From Clostridium senegalense JC122 (GTDB lineage: Bacteria > Bacillota > Clostridia > Clostridiales > Clostridiaceae): DNA of 64,000 nucleotides. The stretch lies in NCBI RefSeq assembly GCF_000285575.1, contig NZ_HE611051.1, forward strand, positions 542,264-606,263, given 5' to 3'. The notes under the pieces are model-generated. The model ran no database searches and was not told the DNA's origin. It saw only the letters and a program-made list of their open reading frames with translations. This document shows, one piece after another, positions 57,713 through 64,000 of this stretch (positions are counted from its first letter, which is position 1; each line of letters begins with the position of its first letter). The translations under genes were made by a program, and so were the position numbers.

Positions 57713-58504
57713 TCATATTTTTATGTTATTTACTACTTTTCCATTTTGAATAACTTTAAATTCTTCCTCATACTCAACCTTTTTAATATTGCACCCTTCA
57801 CCTATAACCACAACTTTTCCTCTAACTAAATCAGCTTTAGTATTTTCCAAATATATTTTCTTACCTTCAATTTTCTTACATTCAATAGAAACTTCATTTT
57901 TTACTAACTTCTTAAGTAATCGTGAAAATAGTTTAGAAGTATTTTCTGGCTTTTTTATATTTATTTTTTCACACTTTATATTATTTATCTTAGATTTACT
58001 TCCTAGTGTTATACTCACATCTTGAGCATTTAACATGCCTTCGTGAACTATTCCTCCACTTAAAACAAATATATCTGTATTTATATCTTTTTTCACATGA
58101 CTAGCACCTGAAATATAAACACACTCAGAATTTATGTTGCCTTCTATACTACCTACTCCAGGAAGATTAAAATTTTTACAGATTAAATCCTTTTCTATAG
58201 AAACCTTTCCTCCTATAATTAAATCCTCTACGTCTACATTCCCCTTAGTAGCTATAATACCTTGCAATTTTGCAGTTTTACCTTTTATATTACCATCTAT
58301 AGAAGCTTTTCCATTTATAACAATGTTTTTTCCTTCTATATTGCCCTTAGAATTACAACTACCTTTAGATAAAAAATTTTTACATGAAATATCCCCTTCA
58401 AAATATGCATTTCCAGTTATTATAACTTTATTAAAATCTCCACCTTTAATATTAGTTGTGCTTTGTACTTTTAAATTTTCTAATTTTTTAAAATCTAATG
58501 CCAT
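57713..58504 (-). CDS. Bactofilin-like polymer-forming cytoskeletal protein
   Basis: 263 aa. A run of short beta-helix repeats (KGNIEGKNIVINGKASIDGN, GGKVSIEKDL) of the bactofilin type, flanked by a short N-terminal tail (MALDFKKLENLK). The C-terminal part (about 190-263) repeats the opening pattern in a second lobe with GKVVVIGEGCNI. Bactofilins polymerise without nucleotides and scaffold envelope or shape functions. It has a close paralogue just upstream. Confidence 0.9.
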   Translation of the reverse strand: MALDFKKLENLKVQSTTNIKGGDFNKVIITGNAYFEGDISCKNFLSKGSCNSKGNIEGKNIVINGKASIDGNIKGKTAKLQGIIATKGNVDVEDLIIGGKVSIEKDLICKNFNLPGVGSIEGNINSECVYISGASHVKKDINTDIFVLSGGIVHEGMLNAQDVSITLGSKSKINNIKCEKINIKKPENTSKLFSRLLKKLVKNEVSIECKKIEGKKIYLENTKADLVRGKVVVIGEGCNIKKVEYEEEFKVIQNGKVVNNIKI

Positions 58505-58605
58505 AACATACCTACCCCTTAATCTTTTGATTTTATATAAAACCCCTTGACTTTTTATTGATAAATCCTTATAAAATCATACACAAATTTCCTATTAAGT
58601 TGTCT

Positions 58606-59454
58606 TTAGCAATTAACTTTTTCTACTTTGTTAACAACACTTTGTTCGTCGCATTTGTACTCATTCTTATATTCTATTAAATCTATTTCACAATTTCTAC
58701 CTATTATTACATTTTCGCCTCTAACAACTTTGGCTTTTGTATTTTCTAGATAAATATAATCAGCTTCTATAGTTTCAACTTCTAGTTCCATATCTAAACT
58801 CTTTGAAAAAATGCTAATAAACTCTCTTATTATAGATTTACCAAAACCTTTATTAACTTCTATTTTACTACAACCTATTTCCTTAACTCTACAAAAACCA
58901 CCAAGTTTAATAAAAACCTCATCTGCATTTAACATTTGTCCTATTTCAAATGATCCTGAAGCTTTAAAAATTTCACTTTCTACATTATTAGAAACTTTAA
59001 TTCCTCCATTTACTACTATTTCTTTACTAGTAACATTTTCATGAAAATTGCATCCACCTGAAACTCTCAATTTTTCAATTGATGCATCTTTTAAAACAGT
59101 ACATCCCCCGCTTATTTCGAAAACATTTGCCTTTATTTCACCTTCAATATTACAACTTCCACCAACAGTTCCTTCATTGCAACTTACATTACCAATAAAT
59201 TTAGAACTTCCACTAGTCTTTAAAGTATCACACTTAGCATTACCTTTTATTTTTCCACTCCCGTTCATTTTTAATTGTCCATTACTTTCAACAGAGCCAT
59301 TAACAACAGTAGAACCACTTATTTTAAATTCATTACAATATATATCTCCATTTATCTTTCCTGAACCATTTGAAATAACTTTATTATAACTTCCTCCACT
59401 AGCAGTACAACTTCCAGATATAATTAAATCACTTATTGTATTTTTATTATCCAC
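58606..59454 (-). CDS. Bactofilin-like polymer-forming cytoskeletal protein, paralogue
   Basis: 282 aa, same architecture as the next gene, with repeats rich in SGS and GGS (SGSCTASGGSYNKVISNGSGKINGD), then a cap with MELEVETIEADYIYLENTKAKVV. It starts with GTG at 59454, which lies within a perfect DnaA-box word. The two paralogues share the C-terminal ENTKA motif. They probably form mixed filaments; a 101-base gap separates them. Confidence 0.9.
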   Translation of the reverse strand: MDNKNTISDLIISGSCTASGGSYNKVISNGSGKINGDIYCNEFKISGSTVVNGSVESNGQLKMNGSGKIKGNAKCDTLKTSGSSKFIGNVSCNEGTVGGSCNIEGEIKANVFEISGGCTVLKDASIEKLRVSGGCNFHENVTSKEIVVNGGIKVSNNVESEIFKASGSFEIGQMLNADEVFIKLGGFCRVKEIGCSKIEVNKGFGKSIIREFISIFSKSLDMELEVETIEADYIYLENTKAKVVRGENVIIGRNCEIDLIEYKNEYKCDEQSVVNKVEKVNC

Positions 59455-59507
59455 AATCTATTCCCACCTTTTCAACAAAGTTATCAACACCCACTGTTGA
59501 TAACTTT
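59447..59507 (-). promoter_or_regulatory. DnaA-box cluster / leader hairpin at the bactofilin start
   Basis: TTATCCACA (59447-59455, perfect consensus box) spans the GTG start. AAAGTTATCAACA (59477-59489) and its inverted copy TGTTGATAACTTT (59495-59507) add two one-mismatch boxes and form a 13-bp hairpin in the leader. Confidence 0.45.
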
Positions 59508-59530
59508 TTATTTTGTTTATCGTTACCTTT

Positions 59531-59566
59531 ATTATACACTAAATAGCGTAACATTGTTACGCTATT
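59531..59566 (-). promoter_or_regulatory. Bactofilin promoter with palindromic operator
   Basis: Minus-strand -10 TATAAT (59531-59536). Upstream is the perfect 25-bp palindrome AATAGCGTAACA-T-TGTTACGCTATT (59542-59566), covering the place of the -35 box. This fits a repressor binding site; the regulator is unknown. Confidence 0.6.
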
Positions 59567-59774
59567 CTTTATTTTTTATTGTTATTTATTTAACAAATGG
59601 TAAAAAGTAAAGATTTTTGCTGGTTTTATTATAAAAAACTTAATTTTGGTTAAAAATTATAATAAATTCTACTATTTTCAGTTATAGCCATTTTCCTCTT
59701 TTAATAAAATATATAAAGGCTATACACAAAAACATATGTAATGATTTCTAAATATATATATAAGGAGTTTTTAT

Positions 59775-60026
59775 ATGACTTTATTTATTAAATATATCCT
59801 ACCAATATTTTTCTCTTTAACCTGTTTTTTATTTATTGGTATAACTATAAAAATAATATTTAAGAAGTTTTTCTTTATTTGTCCTAATTGTGGTCACATC
59901 ATTTCATACAATTTTAAATCTTTTACTCTATCAACAAAGCGTTTTAAATATAAAATAATTTCTTGTCCTAAATGTAACTTTAAAGACTATGTTAAAGAAA
60001 CCAACAAAAAAGCTTCCTCTTTTTAA
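59775..60026 (+). CDS. Small zinc-ribbon membrane protein
   Basis: 83 aa. One N-terminal membrane segment (about 7-30, ILPIFFSLTCFLFIGITIKII), then a zinc ribbon with CPNCGH and CPKCNF. AAGGAG before the ATG. Only + strand gene in the last 14 kb. Function unknown; the ribbon is probably on the cytoplasmic side. Confidence 0.75.
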   Translation: MTLFIKYILPIFFSLTCFLFIGITIKIIFKKFFFICPNCGHIISYNFKSFTLSTKRFKYKIISCPKCNFKDYVKETNKKASSF

Positions 60027-60041
60027 TTACTTAAAACAAAA

Positions 60042-60083
60042 GACTATCTAAATATAGAATTAAAATTCTATATTTAGATAGTC
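60042..60083. terminator. Convergent terminator
   Basis: Perfect 20-bp stem (GACTATCTAAATATAGAATT) with a two-base loop, between the zinc-ribbon gene and the oxidoreductase operon. Confidence 0.93.
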
Positions 60084-60122
60084 CCTTTTATATATACTTA
60101 TTAACTTTAGCTATTTTTAAAA

Positions 60123-60653
60123 TTACTTAACGTAATTTGCACCTAGTTCTAAAGCTTTTTTATTAACCTCAAAGAACTTCTCTTTTCCGTGAGATTTTAA
60201 TGCAGCTAATAGTTCATCCATTGTAACTATTTTAGTTTTTGCAACTAATGCACCTAAAAGTATCATGTTTGCTATTTTACTACTTCCTAATTTAGTTGCT
60301 TCTGTTTGTGCTGGTATTTTTAATATTTCAATATCGCTTCTTTCTGGCTCTCTATCCACTAAATCGCTATCTATTATTAATAATCCACCTTTTACTAAAT
60401 CATTCTCAAATTTATCTAAAGAAGGTCTATTCATTACTACTACTGTAGACGGATTAGTAACTACTGGTGATCCTACTTCATCATCAGTAACTATTACCGA
60501 ACAGTTTGCAGTTCCCCCTCTCATTTCTGGTCCATATGATGGCAACCATGAAACATTTTTATCTGCATCCATACCTGCATAAGCTAAAAACTTACCCATT
60601 GAAAGTATTCCTTGTCCACCAAAACCTGCAAAAATTATATCTTGTGATGCCAT
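60123..60653 (-). CDS. 2-oxoacid:ferredoxin oxidoreductase, gamma subunit (VorC/KorC-like)
   Basis: 176 aa. GFGGQGILSMGK at the N-terminus is the gamma-domain signature; PSYGPEMRGGTANCSVIV follows. It helps to bind coenzyme A in the 2-oxoisovalerate/2-oxoglutarate type enzymes. Last gene of the DBAC-ordered operon, one base after the beta-subunit gene. Confidence 0.92.
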   Translation of the reverse strand: MASQDIIFAGFGGQGILSMGKFLAYAGMDADKNVSWLPSYGPEMRGGTANCSVIVTDDEVGSPVVTNPSTVVVMNRPSLDKFENDLVKGGLLIIDSDLVDREPERSDIEILKIPAQTEATKLGSSKIANMILLGALVAKTKIVTMDELLAALKSHGKEKFFEVNKKALELGANYVK

Positions 60654-60654
60654 A

Positions 60655-61404
60655 TTATTTCACCTCCTCTGTATTATCTTTTTTTACTCCTAAAGTATAG
60701 TGTGGCATCATATTGTTTCTTAACCACTCCATAGATTCATTAGGAGATAGACCCCAGTTAGTTGGGCAAATTGATAATACTTCTACTAGTGAAAATCCCT
60801 TTCCTGCTATAGCATTTTCAAATGCTTTCTTTATAGCTTTTTTAGCTTTATTAACATTTGGAACACTGTCAACAGAAACTCTTTCTACATAACAAGCTCC
60901 ATCTAAAGTTGCTATCATCTCGGATACTCTTATAGGATGTCCTTGAATATTTACATCTCTTCCATAAGGAGATGTTTCTGTAACTTGTCCTGGTAATGTA
61001 GTTGGTGCCATTTGTCCACCAGTCATACCATATATACAGTTATTTACAAATATAGTTACTATATTTTCGCCTCTTGTTGCAGCATGAACTATCTCAGCTG
61101 TACCTATAGCTGCTAAATCTCCATCTCCTTGATATGTGAATACTACAGCATCTGGATTAGATCTCTTTATTCCTGTTGCTACAGCAGGTGCTCTACCGTG
61201 AGCTGCCTCAAACATATCACATGCAAAATAATCATAAGCTAAAACAGAACATCCAACAGGAGCAACTCCTATTGTTTTATCTATAACATTTAATTCATCT
61301 AAAACTTCTCCTACTAATCTATGAATAACTCCATGAGTACATCCTGGACAATAGTGAGTAGGAACATCTAATAATGCTTTTGTTGGTTCAAATACTATAG
61401 CCAT
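60655..61404 (-). CDS. 2-oxoacid:ferredoxin oxidoreductase, beta subunit (thiamine-PP)
   Basis: 249 aa. The thiamine-diphosphate motif is YQGDGDLAAIGTAEIVHAATRGENI, and CPGCTHGVIHRL opens the protein. This subunit carries the reaction centre for decarboxylation to an acyl-CoA. It shares one base with the alpha stop (TAATG), so translation is coupled. Confidence 0.93.
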   Translation of the reverse strand: MAIVFEPTKALLDVPTHYCPGCTHGVIHRLVGEVLDELNVIDKTIGVAPVGCSVLAYDYFACDMFEAAHGRAPAVATGIKRSNPDAVVFTYQGDGDLAAIGTAEIVHAATRGENIVTIFVNNCIYGMTGGQMAPTTLPGQVTETSPYGRDVNIQGHPIRVSEMIATLDGACYVERVSVDSVPNVNKAKKAIKKAFENAIAGKGFSLVEVLSICPTNWGLSPNESMEWLRNNMMPHYTLGVKKDNTEEVK

Positions 61405-62474
61405 TATTTAGCACCTCCTACTAGTTCTTTAACTTTTAAAAGTATTTCTTCTGGTGTTGGAACCATTCCACCACTTCTACCAAAGAAATTTACCGGTTTC
61501 TTGCCTTCAACTGCTAATCTAACATCTTCAACCATTTGTCCACAACTTAACTCAACTGATAAATATCCGTGTTTTGTTGAATTTACAGTTTTATCAAAGG
61601 CTTCTGTTGGGAATGGCCATAATGTTATAGGTCTAATTAAACCTAGTTTTATACCTTCTTTTTCAGCCATTTTAACAACATTTTTACAAATTCTTGATGT
61701 TGTTCCATAAGCAACTAACACTAAATCATTTTCTCTATCACAGTTAAATAATTCATATTTAACTTCATTTTCTTTTATAGTTTTATATTTTTCTTGTAAA
61801 TGCTTATTATGTTCTTCTAATACTTCTGCTTTTAAGTACAGAGAATTTATTACATTGTGTTTTTTTCTTCCATGCATTCCATTGGCAGCCCAAGTTTTTT
61901 CAGGTAATTGTTTTTCTTCTCTTTCTTTAAATTGGACTGGCTCCATCATTTGACCAATCATTCCATCTCCCATTATCATTACAGGAGTTCTATACATTTC
62001 TGCAACATCAAATGCTTCTTGTACCATATCAACCATTTCTTGTATAGAAGCTGGTGCAAATACTGGCATGTTAAAATCTCCATGTCCGCCACCTTTAGTA
62101 GCTTGGAAATAATCTGATTGTGCTGGTTGTATACTACCAAGTCCAGGGCCTCCTCTTACTATGTTTATAATTACACATGGTAATTCAGCTCCTGCTATAT
62201 ATGAAATTCCTTCTGCTTTTAAGCTTATTCCTGGAGAACTTGAAGATGTCATACATCTAACTCCGGTTCCTGCTGCTCCATAAACCATGTTAACAGCTGC
62301 AATTTCACTTTCAGCTTGAAGGAATACTCTTCCTATTTTTGGCATCTTTCTTGAAAGATATGCTGATATTTCAGTTTGTGGTGTTATTGGGTATCCAAAG
62401 AAGCATTTACAACCTGCTTTTATAGCAGCTTCACCAATAGCTTCATTACCCTTCATTAAAATTTTATCCGCCAT
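61404..62474 (-). CDS. vorB: 2-oxoacid:ferredoxin oxidoreductase, alpha subunit (VorB-like)
   Basis: 356 aa. MKGNEAIGEAAIKAGCKCFFGYPITPQTEI and TSSSSPGISLKAEGISY are typical of the Vor/Kor alpha subunit. A four-subunit DBAC order with separate ferredoxin is the pattern of 3-methyl-2-oxobutanoate oxidoreductase. Next to butyrate kinase, this suggests branched-chain 2-oxoacids being oxidised to acyl-CoA, then to acids with ATP. The ATG at 62474 follows GGAGGG; an upstream in-frame start lies in the ferredoxin gene. Confidence 0.92.
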   Translation of the reverse strand: MADKILMKGNEAIGEAAIKAGCKCFFGYPITPQTEISAYLSRKMPKIGRVFLQAESEIAAVNMVYGAAGTGVRCMTSSSSPGISLKAEGISYIAGAELPCVIINIVRGGPGLGSIQPAQSDYFQATKGGGHGDFNMPVFAPASIQEMVDMVQEAFDVAEMYRTPVMIMGDGMIGQMMEPVQFKEREEKQLPEKTWAANGMHGRKKHNVINSLYLKAEVLEEHNKHLQEKYKTIKENEVKYELFNCDRENDLVLVAYGTTSRICKNVVKMAEKEGIKLGLIRPITLWPFPTEAFDKTVNSTKHGYLSVELSCGQMVEDVRLAVEGKKPVNFFGRSGGMVPTPEEILLKVKELVGGAK

Positions 62475-62487
62475 GAAATAACCCTCC

Positions 62488-62697
62488 TTATTTTTCAACT
62501 GTAATTACAAGATCTGGACACATTTTTGCACATGATGCACACCCTATGCATTCAGCTTGTTTTTCTTCTATTACTGTTGCTGGATGATATCCTTTTACAT
62601 TTAACCCTTGAGAAAAACTTATTATATTTTTAGGACATACAACGATGCAATTTCCACAACCTTTGCATCTTTCTTCTCTGAAGCTAACCTTTGCCAT
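62488..62697 (-). CDS. 2[4Fe-4S] ferredoxin subunit of the oxidoreductase (VorD-like)
   Basis: 69 aa with two clusters: CKGCGNCIVVCP and CIGCASCAKMCP. It passes electrons from the complex to ferredoxin. It is the first gene of the operon (D-B-A-C), 13 bases before the alpha subunit. AAGGAGGGAAAG lies before the ATG. Confidence 0.95.
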   Translation of the reverse strand: MAKVSFREERCKGCGNCIVVCPKNIISFSQGLNVKGYHPATVIEEKQAECIGCASCAKMCPDLVITVEK

Positions 62698-62824
62698 AAC
62701 TTTCCCTCCTTATAATGTTGCAACTTCAATATAAAATATATATAAAGATAATTTTATATATCTAAGCTACCCATATTTTTAACTCTTCAAATAACACTTA
62801 ATCCCAAATCATGCTTGTACTTTT

Positions 62825-62854
62825 ATTGTAACTCTATTTTGAATACGTTGTCAA
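62825..62854 (-). promoter_or_regulatory. Probable promoter of the oxidoreductase operon
   Basis: On the minus strand TTGACA (62849-62854) and TACAAT (62825-62830) are 18 bases apart. They lie about 127 bases before the ferredoxin start, so the leader is moderately long; no riboswitch was recognised in it. Confidence 0.65.
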
Positions 62855-63034
62855 TTCAGTTTATTAATAATATTCTAACAATTCGTTAAATTCTATTTTA
62901 TAATTTTTTTGTATTTAGAACTTTCATTATATTTTTACTCTAAGCACCCTAGAAATACTAATAATATTTTAGTTGACTAGGTCTATATTAACCTTATGCA
63001 TGGAAACTTTATATAATTACTTATATAAAAAATT
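62855..63034. other. Intergenic AT-rich spacer
   Basis: 180 bases within a 398-base gap between the ferredoxin and ATPase genes. It separates the promoter and the terminator; nothing else seen. Confidence 0.4.
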
Positions 63035-63079
63035 AATCATATTTCCTATAATAAATTAAATATTATAGGAAATATGATT
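63035..63079 (-). terminator. Terminator of the P-loop ATPase gene
   Basis: Perfect 19-bp stem AATCATATTTCCTATAATA with a 7-base loop and A/T tract. Confidence 0.9.
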
Positions 63080-63095
63080 TTACTTTACTTTTCTT

Positions 63096-63764
63096 TTATT
63101 TTCTCCAAGGTGGTAGCATGTATATCTTTATAGGAAATAATTCAGCACTAACGCTATTTTTCACTTCATCAGCCATATCAGCTGTGCAAACTGTATATTG
63201 ATGTGGTATGTTAATTTCCTTTGATAAATTTGCAACATACTTATCACCCTTTAAAATATGCTCTTTAGTTGTTTCATAAGATAAGTTTGTATTAGACACT
63301 AAATGTGTAATATTTAATCTTGATGCTTTTTGTATAGAATCTATATATTCTTTAACACCTTTATCATCACATGTAAGTGGTCTGTTATTATTTATGACAA
63401 AGTACATATCATAAGGTTCTTCTTTGAAAAATTTATTATATTGGCCAAGCCCTACAGCTCCTGCATCATCTCCACCAACATCAAAAACAACCTCATAACT
63501 CTTATCATTAAAAACAGCCATGACTTCAGCTGGAACAACCATTAACTCAGCATTTACATACTCAGGATTAGATGATATTACTCTTATGTTATAATTTTCT
63601 TCTAAATCCTTTTTTAAGTCTCTTACACAGAAATAAGGATTTACAATATCTAAATCAACTATAGCAACTTTTTTACCCTTTTTAGCTAAATCAATTGCAT
63701 AATTTATTGCTATCTCAGTTTTTCCACTACCAAAATGACCTGTAAAAACCCTAATTCTACTCAT
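63096..63764 (-). CDS. P-loop ATPase of the MinD/CobQ-like class
   Basis: 222 aa. Walker A GHFGSGKTEIAINYA, a switch region VDLDIVNPYFCVRDL and Walker B-like VVFDVGGDDAGAVGL. The form is that of a small nucleotide-binding protein found beside Buk/Vor genes in clostridia; function unknown. It lies 49 bases after the butyrate kinase stop. Confidence 0.85.
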   Translation of the reverse strand: MSRIRVFTGHFGSGKTEIAINYAIDLAKKGKKVAIVDLDIVNPYFCVRDLKKDLEENYNIRVISSNPEYVNAELMVVPAEVMAVFNDKSYEVVFDVGGDDAGAVGLGQYNKFFKEEPYDMYFVINNNRPLTCDDKGVKEYIDSIQKASRLNITHLVSNTNLSYETTKEHILKGDKYVANLSKEINIPHQYTVCTADMADEVKNSVSAELFPIKIYMLPPWRK

Positions 63765-63812
63765 ATTATCACCTTTTCTCTTTAGATACTAACTATCTAA
63801 AAATTATTTAGC

Positions 63813-64000
63813 TTATTTATATTCCTTAGCTGTTTCTTCGCCATTTAATACTCTTAGTCCACCTTCTGCTAATGCTAATAATTCATCTTCTCCTGGGTAA
63901 ACAACTACTTGAGAAATAAATTCTACTCTCTCTTTAATATAACTTACCATAGCTTTTGAATAAGCTATACCACCTGTAAGTATAATAGCATCAACTTTTC
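63813..64000 (-). CDS. buk: Butyrate kinase, C-terminal part (cut by the window edge)
   Basis: 62 codons in the frame [46 protein letters not shown] to the stop at 63813. The GGIAYS and [10 protein letters not shown] stretches are typical of the acetokinase family's butyrate/branched-chain kinases. It forms ATP from butyryl-phosphate, or from isobutyryl/isovaleryl-phosphate. The start is outside the window. The downstream ATPase and 2-oxoacid oxidoreductase suggest a fermentation cluster. Confidence 0.93.
   Translation of the reverse strand, partial: KVDAIILTGGIAYSKAMVSYIKERVEFISQVVVYPGEDELLALAEGGLRVLNGEETAKEYK

Noticed and set aside
59477-59507. Origin of replication
   Set aside because: Three DnaA-like boxes, but no dnaA or dnaN gene, no larger box cluster and no AT-rich unwinding region beyond the general background.

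Overview
The window is AT-rich Gram-positive DNA with tightly packed genes, strong purine-rich ribosome binding sites (GGAGG or GGGGGA), frequent TTG and GTG starts, and stem-loop plus T-run terminators after most operons. Gene content (CstA with a LytS/LytT pair, a glmS ribozyme, an indolepyruvate/2-oxoisovalerate-type ferredoxin oxidoreductase next to butyrate kinase, bactofilins, DUF134/NifX/MinD-ferredoxin cluster) points to an anaerobic Clostridium sensu stricto species. No rRNA, tRNA, CRISPR array, insertion sequence or prophage was found.

Layout. 0.2-5.1 kb (+): a TudS-like desulfidase heads an ABC sugar-type importer operon (ATPase, two permeases, lipoprotein). 5.1-7.2 kb (-): a 53-aa protein, a membrane protein, Ogt and a double-receiver protein. 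7.5-11.5 kb (-): CstA-type transporter and its probable LytS/LytT two-component regulators, with a direct-repeat LytTR site upstream of cstA. 11.7-24.9 kb (-): HD/HD-GYP protein, metallophosphoesterase, TrmO, the DUF134-NifX-(ferredoxin-MinD)x2-NifX cluster, methyltransferase, UPF0489 protein, a winged-helix-like protein, PAP2 phosphatase, 5'-nucleotidase, 2'-5' RNA ligase-like protein and a leucine-rich-repeat protein. 25-34 kb: DedA, PAP2, YjiH transporter (+), NUDIX, acetyltransferase, LysE/Lrp pair, argGH. 34-38.6 kb (-): polar amino-acid ABC importer and the arsenic operon arsR-arsC-acr3. 38.7-52.7 kb: a mosaic of small accessory genes, gene remnants and dispersed repeats, with a heterodimeric ABC exporter. 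53.3-57.3 kb (-): glmS with its self-cleaving ribozyme, and glmM. 57.7-59.5 kb (-): two bactofilins. 60-64 kb (-): butyrate kinase end, a P-loop ATPase, and the four-subunit 2-oxoacid:ferredoxin oxidoreductase.

A notable property is that about ten genes are broken by a single base in an A/T run of 4-7; most need one added base. This looks like homopolymer miscalling in the assembly rather than decay, so those genes are annotated as joined. True remnants do exist: the acetyltransferase tail at 38.7 kb, the 50.9-51.1 kb remnant, and pieces around 40.6 and 52.9 kb.

The most interesting signals are a 129-bp inverted-repeat element (53,088-53,216) predicted to fold as a three-way junction with two AAGGAC hairpin loops, with a decayed relative at 45.06 kb; the LytTR direct repeat before cstA, which resembles the E. 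coli YpdB site; a perfect 14-bp inverted repeat bracketing the promoter of the NifX/MinD operon; DnaA-box-like sites at the start of a bactofilin gene; and the desulfidase-ABC importer operon.
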